Origin: Bacteroidales bacterium
GTDB taxonomy: Bacteria; Bacteroidota; Bacteroidia; Bacteroidales; Muribaculaceae
Direction: 5' to 3'
NCBI GenBank assembly: GCA_003150235.1
Contig: QAMW01000021.1
Location: 1 to 64,000, forward strand
DNA: 64,000 nt
The position numbers and the translations under genes are program-made. The notes beneath the pieces are model-generated. The model did no database searches. It was not told the origin of the DNA and worked only from the letters and a program-made list of their open reading frames with translations. Below are positions 1 to 7,410 of the stretch, in pieces (the stretch's first letter is position 1; each line of letters opens with the position of its first letter).

Positions 1-57
1 TTGTAGGGGCGAGTGGAAGCTCGCCCGCATCCTCCCTCGCGGCGCAAAACGGTTCGC

Positions 58-93
58 GTCGGACAAGTCGGACCGGTCAGACCCGTCAGACCC
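58..93. repeat. 9-bp tandem array (GTCrGAC core)
   Basis: GTCGGAC or GTCAGAC occurs at 58, 67, 76 and 85, exactly 9 bp apart. Bases between the cores vary. The array lies outside any gene. Confidence 0.75.
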
Positions 94-158
94 TCTGAAA
101 ACTGACAACTGACAACTCCCCTCTGACAACTCTCTTCCCCGACAGGGGATAATCTGCG

Positions 159-197
159 TTTAGCCGTGGGTTGAGCGTAGCGATACCCACGGGAAGC
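159..197 (+). repeat. REP-like hairpin element, copy 1
   Basis: CCGTGGGT (164-171) pairs perfectly with ACCCACGG (185-192) around a 13-nt loop. A near-identical element lies inverted at 281-318, with a compensatory base-pair change in the stem. The form resembles bacterial REP elements; the assignment is inference. Confidence 0.6.
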
Positions 198-240
198 GAG
201 TCTAAGCCGAGGTTTCCGGAGGAATCATCCCGGAGCAAGA

Positions 241-264
241 TTGATGATTCCCTACGGGAAACAT
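241..264 (+). repeat. Second hairpin element, copy 1
   Basis: TTGATGAT is followed by the stem TTCCC (248-252), loop TAC and GGGAA (256-260). The copy at 321-344 has T249:A259 replaced by G:C, so pairing is kept. Confidence 0.55.
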
Positions 265-280
265 TAAAAGGGGAAGCAAT

Positions 281-318
281 CTTTCCGGGGGTTTCGCTCC
301 GCTCAACCCCCGGCTAAA
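281..318 (-). repeat. REP-like hairpin element, inverted copy 2
   Basis: CCGGGGGT (285-292) pairs with ACCCCCGG (306-313) around a 13-nt loop. Read on the minus strand it matches copy 1 at all but 4 of 29 positions, and two of those changes form one compensatory pair. Confidence 0.6.
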
Positions 319-320
319 TT

Positions 321-344
321 TTGATGATGCCCTGCGGGCAACAT
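321..344 (+). repeat. Second hairpin element, copy 2
   Basis: Stem TGCCC (328-332) and GGGCA (336-340) with loop TGC, preceded by the same TTGATGAT as copy 1. It runs straight into the 49-bp tandem repeat. Confidence 0.55.
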
Positions 345-431
345 CACCCTCGCAGGGCGGGCAACACCACCTCCCTCGCGGCGCGGGCAACATCACCCTC
401 GCAGGGCGGGCAACACCACCTCCCTCGCGGC
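334..431. repeat. 49-bp direct tandem repeat, two copies
   Basis: Two adjacent 49-bp copies (334-382 and 383-431), both beginning GCGGGCAACATCACC. Shorter diverged units follow, including GCGGGCTGCCTTCC near 432 and again near 485, each leading into AGCCCCTACAGC. There are no unique spacers, so this is not a CRISPR array. Confidence 0.75.
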
Positions 432-642
432 GCGGGCTGCCTTCCAGCAGCCCCTACAGCGCGGACAACATCACCCTCGCAGCGCGGGCTGCCTTCCGAC
501 AGCCCCTACAGCTACGCGCCACTTCCGCCGAGAGGAAGCGGCTGCACCATGGTGCAGCCCTACCACCGGGCAAATCCCAAATAACTTTGTCACTTTTGAC
601 CTTCTGTCAATCTGTATCTCTGAAAACTGACGACAACTCTCG

Positions 643-3186
643 TTAGCCGCACTTGGAGGTGCCGCAGGAGGTGCATATGAGGCATCCTTCCTGGTAGACG
701 AGGGTCTCGTTGCCGCAGTTGGGGCATCGCTGACCGCTTGCCTTTGTGCCATTGGGGAGATATTTCTTCAACGCGCGCTCGACACCCATCTTCCAGGTGT
801 TGATCGACTGGCTATCGAGTTCGAGGCTGCTCACGAGCTTGAGCACCTGCGGGATAGGCATACCGTAGCGCAACACACCGGAAATAAGCTTGGCGTAGTT
901 CCAGTATTCAGGGTTGAACTTGTCGGAAAGTCCCTCGATGGTGGTCTTGTAGCCGCGCTTGTTGATAAACTGGAAGTCGTAGCGCTTGTTGCCCTGCTCA
1001 TCGACCGCCTTGATAATCTTACCGTGGGTAACGCTCTTCGGGCAGAAAATGCCGTCGTCATCATCGGCGAGACCGGTGAATATCTCATAAGGCTCACCGT
1101 CGACCAGACCGACGAAGGCAATCCACTTCTCCTTGTTGTTCTGGAAGCGCACGACATCGGCTTCGAGTTCGACAGGGCGTTTCACCACATGGGCATCGTC
1201 AATCTTGATTTTCTCAGCCGGCTTCTCCTCCTTTTTCTCAACCGAGATAAGCACACCGGAACGCGACCCGTCGCGATAGACAGTACATCCCTTGCAGCCG
1301 GAGCGCCATGCCTCCACATAAAGGCGGTTGACAAGCTCCTCGGTGACATCGGAAGGGAGGTTGATGGTGACAGAAATAGAATGGTCGACCCATTTCTGCA
1401 CCCTACCCTGCATCTTCACTTTCTCAAGCCAGTCGACATCGGCTGAAGTAGCCTTGTAATAGGGCGACTGAGCCACAAGCGCGTCAAGCTCCTCCTGAGT
1501 GTAAGAGTCTTTGCGGGGAATACCGTTGATATCCATCCATGTAAGGAATTTGGGATGGTAGACGATAAACTCCTCAAACGCATCGCCTGACTCGTCGACA
1601 TAATCTATACGCACTTCGGGGTCATTGGGATTGACCTTGCGGCGGCGCTTGTAGACGGGCATGAACACAGGCTCGATACCGGAAGTGGTGCGTGTCATAA
1701 GGCTGGTGGTGCCTGTAGGCGCGATTGTCAGACAGGCGATATTGCGCCTGCCATGCTTCACCATATCCTCATAAAGAGCCGGGTCGGCATCGCGCAGACG
1801 CGCTATGAAAGGATTGTCTTTTTCGCGAGCGGCATCAAAAATCTCAAACGCACCGCGCTCCGAAGCCATCACAACCGACGAGCGGTAGGCGGCAAGAGCA
1901 AGGGCGCGATGCACACGCTCGGAGAAAGCTGTTGCCTCGGGAGTACCGTAACGCAATCCGAGTGCGGCAATCATGTCGCCCTCGGCGGTAGTGCCGACAC
2001 CTGTACGGCGTCCTTTGAGAGTCTTGGCACGTATTTTTTCCCACAGGTGACGCTCGGTCTGCTTCACCTCGGCACTTTCAGGGTCGGAGTCAACCTTGGC
2101 GAGAATCGTGTCGATTTTCTCCATTTCCAGGTCGATGATATCGTCCATGATGCGCTGTGCCTTGGCGATATGCTTCCCAAACAGGTCAAAGTCAAACTCA
2201 GCCTGCGGGGTAAACGGATTTTTCACATAGCTGTAAAGGTTCACGGCAAGAAGGCGGCAGCTGTCGTAAGGACACAGCGGAATCTCGCCGCAGGGATTGG
2301 TGGAAATGGTACGGAAACCGAGATCGGCATAGCAGTCGGGCACCGACTCGCGAATAACCGTATCCCAAAACAGCACACCCGGCTCAGCCGACTTCCAGGC
2401 ATTGTGGACTATCTTTCCCCATATAGCGGCTGCATCCACCTCTTTTGTCACAACAGGCTCCGACGAGCCGTCGACGGGATAGGTCTGCAGATAAGGCTTC
2501 CCCTCCACGGCAGCCTGCATGAATTCATCGTCGATGCGCACCGAGACATTCGCGCCGGTCACCTTTCCCTCGGTCATCTTGGCATCGATAAACGCCTCGC
2601 TGTCGGGGTGCTTGATGCTTACAGTCATCATCAGCGCCCCGCGCCTGCCATCCTGCGCCACCTCACGGGTAGAATTGGAGTAACGCTCCATAAACGGTAC
2701 AAGTCCGGTCGATGTAAGCGCCGAATTTTTAACGGGAGTGCCCTTCGGACGGATATGGCTGAGGTCATGCCCTACCCCGCCGCGGCGCTTCATGAGCTGC
2801 ACCTGCTCCTCGTCAATCTTCATGATGCCTCCATAAGAGTCGGGACCGCCGTCAAGACCGATTACGAAACAGTTGCTGAGTGAACCCACCTGGAGATGAT
2901 TGCCGATACCGGTCATAGGGCTACCCTGCGGCACGATGTAGCGGAAATCTTTCATCAGGTCAAACACCTCATCCTCACTCATAGGGTTAGGATAATTGCT
3001 CTCAATGCGCGCAATTTCGCGGGCAAGACGACGGTGCATGTCGTCGGGGGTCTTCTCAAACAGATTTCCGAAAGAGTCTTTTAGTGCATATTTTGTAACC
3101 CATACCCTTGCGGCAAGCTCATCGCCGTCAAAGTACCGGACCGAGGCCTCATAAGCCTCATCATAAGTATATGTATTATTTTCCAC
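643..3186 (-). CDS. nrdJ: Adenosylcobalamin-dependent ribonucleotide reductase (class II)
   Basis: Reduces ribonucleotides to deoxyribonucleotides using vitamin B12 radical chemistry, without needing oxygen. The 847-residue product opens with TYTYDEAYEASVRYFDGDE, carries the GSLSNCFVIG and NPCGEIPLCPYDSCRL segments of the catalytic barrel and ends in a cysteine-rich tail (CPNCGNE, then CTSCGTSKCG) like that which re-reduces the active site in class II enzymes. A longer frame reaches an ATG at 3255, but a good promoter lies inside that extension (3213-3245), so I chose the GTG at 3184-3186. No cobalamin riboswitch is visible in the short upstream gap. It is divergent from the nitroreductase gene. 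Family assignment is secure. Confidence 0.93.
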   Translation of the reverse strand: MENNTYTYDEAYEASVRYFDGDELAARVWVTKYALKDSFGNLFEKTPDDMHRRLAREIARIESNYPNPMSEDEVFDLMKDFRYIVPQGSPMTGIGNHLQVGSLSNCFVIGLDGGPDSYGGIMKIDEEQVQLMKRRGGVGHDLSHIRPKGTPVKNSALTSTGLVPFMERYSNSTREVAQDGRRGALMMTVSIKHPDSEAFIDAKMTEGKVTGANVSVRIDDEFMQAAVEGKPYLQTYPVDGSSEPVVTKEVDAAAIWGKIVHNAWKSAEPGVLFWDTVIRESVPDCYADLGFRTISTNPCGEIPLCPYDSCRLLAVNLYSYVKNPFTPQAEFDFDLFGKHIAKAQRIMDDIIDLEMEKIDTILAKVDSDPESAEVKQTERHLWEKIRAKTLKGRRTGVGTTAEGDMIAALGLRYGTPEATAFSERVHRALALAAYRSSVVMASERGAFEIFDAAREKDNPFIARLRDADPALYEDMVKHGRRNIACLTIAPTGTTSLMTRTTSGIEPVFMPVYKRRRKVNPNDPEVRIDYVDESGDAFEEFIVYHPKFLTWMDINGIPRKDSYTQEELDALVAQSPYYKATSADVDWLEKVKMQGRVQKWVDHSISVTINLPSDVTEELVNRLYVEAWRSGCKGCTVYRDGSRSGVLISVEKKEEKPAEKIKIDDAHVVKRPVELEADVVRFQNNKEKWIAFVGLVDGEPYEIFTGLADDDDGIFCPKSVTHGKIIKAVDEQGNKRYDFQFINKRGYKTTIEGLSDKFNPEYWNYAKLISGVLRYGMPIPQVLKLVSSLELDSQSINTWKMGVERALKKYLPNGTKASGQRCPNCGNETLVYQEGCLICTSCGTSKCG

Positions 3187-3212
3187 GAGGTGATAATTTT
3201 TGTTTGCCGATA

Positions 3213-3245
3213 CAAAGATACGCTTTAAAATTGTATATTCGCAAA
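3213..3245 (-). promoter_or_regulatory. Promoter of nrdJ
   Basis: Minus-strand TTTG (3242-3245), a 21-bp spacer and TATCTTTG (3213-3220) match the Bacteroidetes primary-sigma consensus. Its position decides in favour of the GTG start of nrdJ. Confidence 0.7.
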
Positions 3246-3276
3246 ATAAATGCAATTCTAAAAACAGTTATACGAC

Positions 3277-4023
3277 ATGGATATCGACCGATATTTCGCC
3301 AACCGGCGCACAGTGCGCCGCTACACGACGCAGGAAGTAGCCCCCGAACTGCTGACACAGCTACTTGAAGAGGCTACACATGCCCCCAACACCGGAAACA
3401 TGCAGCTCTATTCAGTGATAGTGACGCGCTCGGAAGAGGGCAAGCGCGCACTTGCCCCGCTACACTTCAACCAGCCGGCGGCGACAGGCTGCAGTGTGCT
3501 GCTCACCTTCTGTATCGACATCAACCGCTTCAACCTGTGGTGTAAAGAGGGAAATGCCGACGCGGGCTTCGGCAACCTCCAGATGCTGCTTGCCGGGGCA
3601 ATAGACGCATCGCTGTTTGCGCAGCAGTTTAACACGCTTGCCGAGATGCACGGACTGGGATGCTGTTACCTCGGCACCACCGCCTACAACGCGCCGGAGA
3701 TAGCAAAAGTGCTGAATCTGCCCGATGGTGTAGTGCCGCTTGTATCTCTCACAGTAGGATATCCCGAAGGTGAGGCACCGCTATCGGACCGCCTCCCATT
3801 GGAGGCAATCGTGCATGACGAGAAATACCGTCAATTCACGCCGGAACAGATTCGCGAGATATATGCCGGGCAAGAAAACAGTGGCGACAGCAAGCGGTTT
3901 ATCGAGGAGAACGGCAAATCGACGCTCGCGCAGGTATTTGCGGAGGTGCGCTATCCGAGAGCTACCAACGAGGCGTTTTCCAAGACGTTGCAGGAGTATC
4001 TGGAAAAAGGATTTTTTGAGTAG
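3277..4023 (+). CDS. Nitroreductase family FMN oxidoreductase
   Basis: Probable NAD(P)H-dependent flavin oxidoreductase of the NfsA/FRP type, 248 residues. The N-terminus RRTVRRYTTQEV with THAPNTGNMQLY is the FMN phosphate-binding region of the family, and GLGCCYLGTTAYN with LVSLTVGYPEGE is the second conserved block. The C-terminal arm of about 60 residues fits the larger NfsA-like members. The substrate cannot be read from sequence; nitro compounds, quinones or free flavin are possible. It is divergent from nrdJ and followed by a 9-bp tandem array and a terminator shared with the convergent M16 peptidase gene. Confidence 0.85.
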   Translation: MDIDRYFANRRTVRRYTTQEVAPELLTQLLEEATHAPNTGNMQLYSVIVTRSEEGKRALAPLHFNQPAATGCSVLLTFCIDINRFNLWCKEGNADAGFGNLQMLLAGAIDASLFAQQFNTLAEMHGLGCCYLGTTAYNAPEIAKVLNLPDGVVPLVSLTVGYPEGEAPLSDRLPLEAIVHDEKYRQFTPEQIREIYAGQENSGDSKRFIEENGKSTLAQVFAEVRYPRATNEAFSKTLQEYLEKGFFE

Positions 4024-4044
4024 GGAGTATTGAGTATTAAGGGG

Positions 4045-4080
4045 GACCTTAAGGACCTTAGAGACCTTGGAGACCTTAGA
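4045..4080. repeat. 9-bp tandem array (GACCTTrrr)
   Basis: Four consecutive 9-bp units, GACCTTAAG, GACCTTAGA, GACCTTGGA and GACCTTAGA, begin just after the nitroreductase stop codon. They are non-coding and have the same period as the array at 58-93 but an unrelated sequence. Confidence 0.75.
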
Positions 4081-4102
4081 GAGCATGATACTATATAAAA
4101 AG

Positions 4103-4132
4103 CGAGGGCTGTGCCGGTCGGCACAGCCCTCG
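4103..4132. terminator. Bidirectional terminator hairpin
   Basis: CGAGGGCTGTGCC (4103-4115) pairs perfectly with 4120-4132 around a 4-nt loop. It lies between the convergent nitroreductase and peptidase genes; there is an A-rich run on its left side, giving U residues for minus-strand transcripts. Confidence 0.8.
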
Positions 4133-4152
4133 GTGTATGGGGGTAGATGGGA

Positions 4153-6963
4153 TTATTCGGCGGGATCCATTACGAATACGCGGTAGTTGTTCTGCTTCAT
4201 AAGTTCAGCCATGAATGCCTCTACATCAGCCTCGGTGATGGCGTTGATGGTGTCAACGGCTGTAAGGAATGTATCGACCGGAAGTATCTGATAGCCGGTC
4301 ATGCCCGAGAGCCAAGCCTGGTTTTCAGTCATGCCACGGGTAGCCTCCTTAACCATGAATTCCTTAACCTTACCAAGTTCCTCGGCAGAGATGTTTTTGG
4401 TCATGTCGTCAAACTGACCTGCGATAATCTCCAGCACCTCATCTTTCATCTCGGGCTTCATCGGGAATGAAGTCTGGAACATCACAGGATTGTCGGAGAT
4501 GCGTGAGAGCTGACCGTGAGCACCGATTGAATACACAGCTCCTTTATCTTCGCGGACCGTCTTAAGGAGACGAGCAGAAAGTATCTGACCGGCAATCGAG
4601 GCGAGCTTCTGATTTTTAGCAGTGTAAGGCATATCGCCGGTCACCACGATTGCTGCGTAGGTGGTAGGGGTATCCATCTTCTGCTTCACCTGCTCGGTAG
4701 AAGAACCTGCCTCAATACCGAGGCCTGCAAGCTTGACAGAAGCGGGCTTCCCGGCTTTTGCGGGGAGTGTGGCTATATACTGCTCGACAAGAGGCTTGAA
4801 AGCGTCAATGTCGATATTTCCCACGAAATAGAATGTATAGTCGGCGGCATTCGCGAGCTGAGAACCTACAATCTCCAGGATGCGGTCGCGGCTTGCATTC
4901 TCAACCGTAGCGACATCAAGAGCATAAGAACGCGGCGACTTGAACAGGTATTCGAGCAGCTGCTTGTTGAACTGATAAGTCGGTTGAGCCTCCTGGTTTT
5001 TAAGAGCACCGGTATATATGTTCTGTGCCGACTTAAAGTCGTCAGGGCTGATTGCAAATCCGGTAAATGTAGCGTAAATAAGCTCCATCAACACCGGAAG
5101 GTCCTTGGGAACCGTAGAGCCGGAGACCTCGCGGTCGTAAGCCGACAGCTCGATATCGCAACTTGCCTGCTTTCCGGCGAGATATTTTTCCAGATCAGAG
5201 CTGCTATAAGTTCCCAGACCATGTTGACCTATGGCATAAGGGAGATAGCGGAGATTCATGTCATCCTCGGCACCTAAAACCGATGTGCCCCCCAGAGCGA
5301 GAGCATTGAAAAGGATTTCATTTTCCTTGAAATCGGTCTTCTTCACAACGACCTTCACACCGTTGGAAAGAGTCCATTCCTGAGTGTTGTAAAGCGGATT
5401 TTCAGTAATCGCCACAATCTTGCCCGGTGCGGGAAGCGCCTCGATAAGCGGCTCGCTCTTCACCTCATCGACAAACGCCTCAATCTCCTCGGCATCGACA
5501 CGCTGCATAGCCTCGGCGAGCTGCGCCTCGGTAGGCACGGTGAAACCTTCAGCCTCAGGGAGCATGGCAAGCACGATTACATTCTCGTCGCCGATAAGTT
5601 CGGGCAACGCCATGTTAATCATCTCGACAGGGAGCTGATTTGCCAGCATACTCATCATGGTAAACTCATTCTCAATACCGGGGATAGGCTCATTGTCAAG
5701 GAAATGATTTACATACTCCTCGACAAGAGAGGTGGAAGTGGTAGTGGCACGGTTATTGTAAGCCTTCTCCAGACGGGAAAGATACTCGCTTCTCGTACGG
5801 TCATACTCAGAAGAGGTGAAACCGCCGCGCTTTGCACGGAGCACCTCGCGGTAAACCGCCTCAAATGCCGGAATCAAATCATCACCCTTGGGAAGTGCCG
5901 CAACAGTCAATGCATCGACAGTCTTCGACAGCATATATTGACCGTAGCCGGCATCGGCAAGCGCAAACACTGCATCGGGCTTGCTCGACATCTCCTGGAA
6001 ACGCGCATTAAGCATGGCATCAATCATGTTGACGGCATATTTCCCGATAAGATAGTCAAGATTGCCCTTCAACGAGTCGGGTGTTGCCTCTGACTTGAAC
6101 ATAATCTGCACAACGGCATTCCTCAGTTCAGGATCGCTGCCCACGGCAAAGATGGTCTCCTTATTGTCAGGAACAGGGAAATAAACACGCTCAGCAGGAT
6201 TGTCAGGCATCTTGACATCGGAGAAAATCTCCTTTATCTTAGCCTCGATGCGGTCAACATCAATATCGCCGACCACAACAATGCCCTGCAAATCGGGGCG
6301 ATACCACTTCTCGTAATAATCGCGGAGATCCTGATAGGGGAAATTGTCAACGACCTCCATAGTACCGATAGGCAGACGGTGAGCGTACTTGCTGTCGGGG
6401 TATATCGTGGGAAGCAACTTTTCAAGTATGCGCATCTGCCCTACATTGCTGCGACGCCACTCCTCGTGGATGACACCACGCTCCTTGTCAATCTCGGCAT
6501 CTTCGAGAAGCAGCCCGTCGGCCCAGTCATGAAGAATGAGCAGACATGAATCCTGCACACTCTCGCGAGCCGTCGGGACATTACATATATTATACACAGT
6601 CTGGTCGGTCGAAGTATAAGCGTTAAGATTTTGTCCGAATTTCACGCCTACAGTCTCCAGCCATGACACAACCTCGTTGCCGGGGAAATTTTTGGTGCCG
6701 TTGAAGCACATGTGTTCCAAAAAATGAGCGAGACCGCGCTGATTGTCTTCCTCCTGCATCGATCCAACCTTCTGGGCAATGTAATAGTCAGCCTGCCCTT
6801 TGGGATACTCATTGTGACGAATGTAATAGGTCAAACCATTGTCAAGTTTTCCAATCTTTACATCAGGGTCAACCGGAATGGGCGGCATAGCCTGCGCCAT
6901 AACGTAGACCGGGGCTATCGCCGCTGCGACCAGCAGCAACAACCTGGTAAAATACTTTTTCAT
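4153..6963 (-). CDS. Exported M16 family zinc metallopeptidase (insulinase-like)
   Basis: A 936-residue peptidase with a clear signal peptide (MKKYFTRLLLLVAAAIAP, cleavage near VMAQA), so it is periplasmic or envelope-bound. The inverted zinc motif HFLEH lies at residues 80-84, and the ERGVIHEEWR region downstream supplies the expected glutamate ligand. The length covers two M16 halves in one chain, as in pitrilysin-like enzymes; the C-terminal half lacks the zinc motif, which is normal. The frame extends to an ATG at 6996, but the signal peptide and the promoter at 6998-7027 favour the ATG at 6961-6963. M16 enzymes degrade peptides; the target here is unknown. Confidence 0.92.
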   Translation of the reverse strand: MKKYFTRLLLLVAAAIAPVYVMAQAMPPIPVDPDVKIGKLDNGLTYYIRHNEYPKGQADYYIAQKVGSMQEEDNQRGLAHFLEHMCFNGTKNFPGNEVVSWLETVGVKFGQNLNAYTSTDQTVYNICNVPTARESVQDSCLLILHDWADGLLLEDAEIDKERGVIHEEWRRSNVGQMRILEKLLPTIYPDSKYAHRLPIGTMEVVDNFPYQDLRDYYEKWYRPDLQGIVVVGDIDVDRIEAKIKEIFSDVKMPDNPAERVYFPVPDNKETIFAVGSDPELRNAVVQIMFKSEATPDSLKGNLDYLIGKYAVNMIDAMLNARFQEMSSKPDAVFALADAGYGQYMLSKTVDALTVAALPKGDDLIPAFEAVYREVLRAKRGGFTSSEYDRTRSEYLSRLEKAYNNRATTTSTSLVEEYVNHFLDNEPIPGIENEFTMMSMLANQLPVEMINMALPELIGDENVIVLAMLPEAEGFTVPTEAQLAEAMQRVDAEEIEAFVDEVKSEPLIEALPAPGKIVAITENPLYNTQEWTLSNGVKVVVKKTDFKENEILFNALALGGTSVLGAEDDMNLRYLPYAIGQHGLGTYSSSDLEKYLAGKQASCDIELSAYDREVSGSTVPKDLPVLMELIYATFTGFAISPDDFKSAQNIYTGALKNQEAQPTYQFNKQLLEYLFKSPRSYALDVATVENASRDRILEIVGSQLANAADYTFYFVGNIDIDAFKPLVEQYIATLPAKAGKPASVKLAGLGIEAGSSTEQVKQKMDTPTTYAAIVVTGDMPYTAKNQKLASIAGQILSARLLKTVREDKGAVYSIGAHGQLSRISDNPVMFQTSFPMKPEMKDEVLEIIAGQFDDMTKNISAEELGKVKEFMVKEATRGMTENQAWLSGMTGYQILPVDTFLTAVDTINAITEADVEAFMAELMKQNNYRVFVMDPAE

Positions 6964-6997
6964 TGCTAAATTTTGATTAAATTTTTCAATTATCACA

Positions 6998-7027
6998 CAA
7001 AGATAAAGAGATTATCCGAAATAGCAA
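6998..7027 (-). promoter_or_regulatory. Promoter of the M16 peptidase gene
   Basis: Minus-strand TTG (7025-7027), 19-bp spacer, TATCTTTG (6998-7005). The expected transcript start falls about 28 nt before the chosen ATG. Confidence 0.6.
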
Positions 7028-7073
7028 TAAAAGTGTGTGTTTTTCATAGTATATGAGATACCACAATAAAAAT

Positions 7074-7322
7074 CTAAAACAGCGACAGCTGTACCGGCAC
7101 GTGTGGTGCGGGCATAAGAATGACCGAGCGGTCATGACTCCAGCCCTGGCTTGAATTGCGCAGACGCAACGTGACAAGCCCGAGACTGCCGGTGACAGCA
7201 CGACGTACCTGACATAAAATATCGGAAAAAGAAGTTAAGCCGCTAAGCCTCAATGAGGCAAGCTGCCTGCCGTGTTGCGACAGGGTAGCATAGATTATAT
7301 CAGAGCTGTTGATTGTTCCCAT
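7074..7322 (-). CDS. Small conserved protein of unknown function (82 aa)
   Basis: An 82-residue open frame starting MGTINSSDIIYATLS and containing SLGLVTLRLRNSSQGWS. The LRN-S-x-QGWS pattern is one I associate from memory with small Bacteroidales proteins; this is recollection, not a search. The frame continues up to 7352, but a TACATTTG promoter element at 7350-7357 makes the ATG at 7320-7322 the likely start. There is no signal peptide, membrane segment or cysteine pair. It sits between dnaA and the M16 peptidase, all on the minus strand. No function can be assigned. Confidence 0.6.
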   Translation of the reverse strand: MGTINSSDIIYATLSQHGRQLASLRLSGLTSFSDILCQVRRAVTGSLGLVTLRLRNSSQGWSHDRSVILMPAPHVPVQLSLF

Positions 7323-7330
7323 AGTGGTGT

Positions 7331-7357
7331 TTGCCTTAAAATTACAAGGCAAATGTA
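7331..7357 (-). promoter_or_regulatory. -7 element with overlapping inverted repeat
   Basis: Minus-strand TACATTTG (7350-7357) matches the -7 consensus; no good -33 was found. TTGCCTT (7331-7337) and AAGGCAA (7346-7352) form a 7-bp inverted repeat over the predicted transcript start, operator-like. Confidence 0.35.
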
Positions 7358-7410
7358 GCTCACCACACGGGCGACATCAGCGCACAGCAATGTAAATGTT
7401 TGTTAATAGC

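Larger units (their letters stand above)
1..642. repeat. Non-coding repeat-rich region with hairpin elements
   Basis: No gene is supported here. The stretch contains a 9-bp-period array (58-93), two inverted copies of a hairpin element (159-197 and 281-318), two copies of a second hairpin (241-264 and 321-344), a 49-bp tandem repeat (334-431) and decayed further units to about 512. The 14-mer CTCTGAAAACTGAC occurs at 93-106 and again at 618-631, so the cluster is bracketed by a direct repeat. The open frames across it are translations of the repeats and look like no protein family. Confidence 0.8.

Noticed and set aside
334..512. Possible CRISPR array
   Set aside because: The repeat units are directly adjacent and decay in one direction; there are no unique spacers and no cas genes.
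202..752. Several short open frames in the repeat region
   Set aside because: They translate repeated hairpin and tandem-repeat DNA and show no protein-like pattern.
1753..2883. Plus-strand open frame of 376 codons
   Set aside because: It is antisense to the well-supported nrdJ gene and its translation resembles no protein family.
3187..3276. Cobalamin riboswitch for nrdJ
   Set aside because: The gap is only 90 bp and is filled by a plain promoter; no B12-box-like segment is visible.
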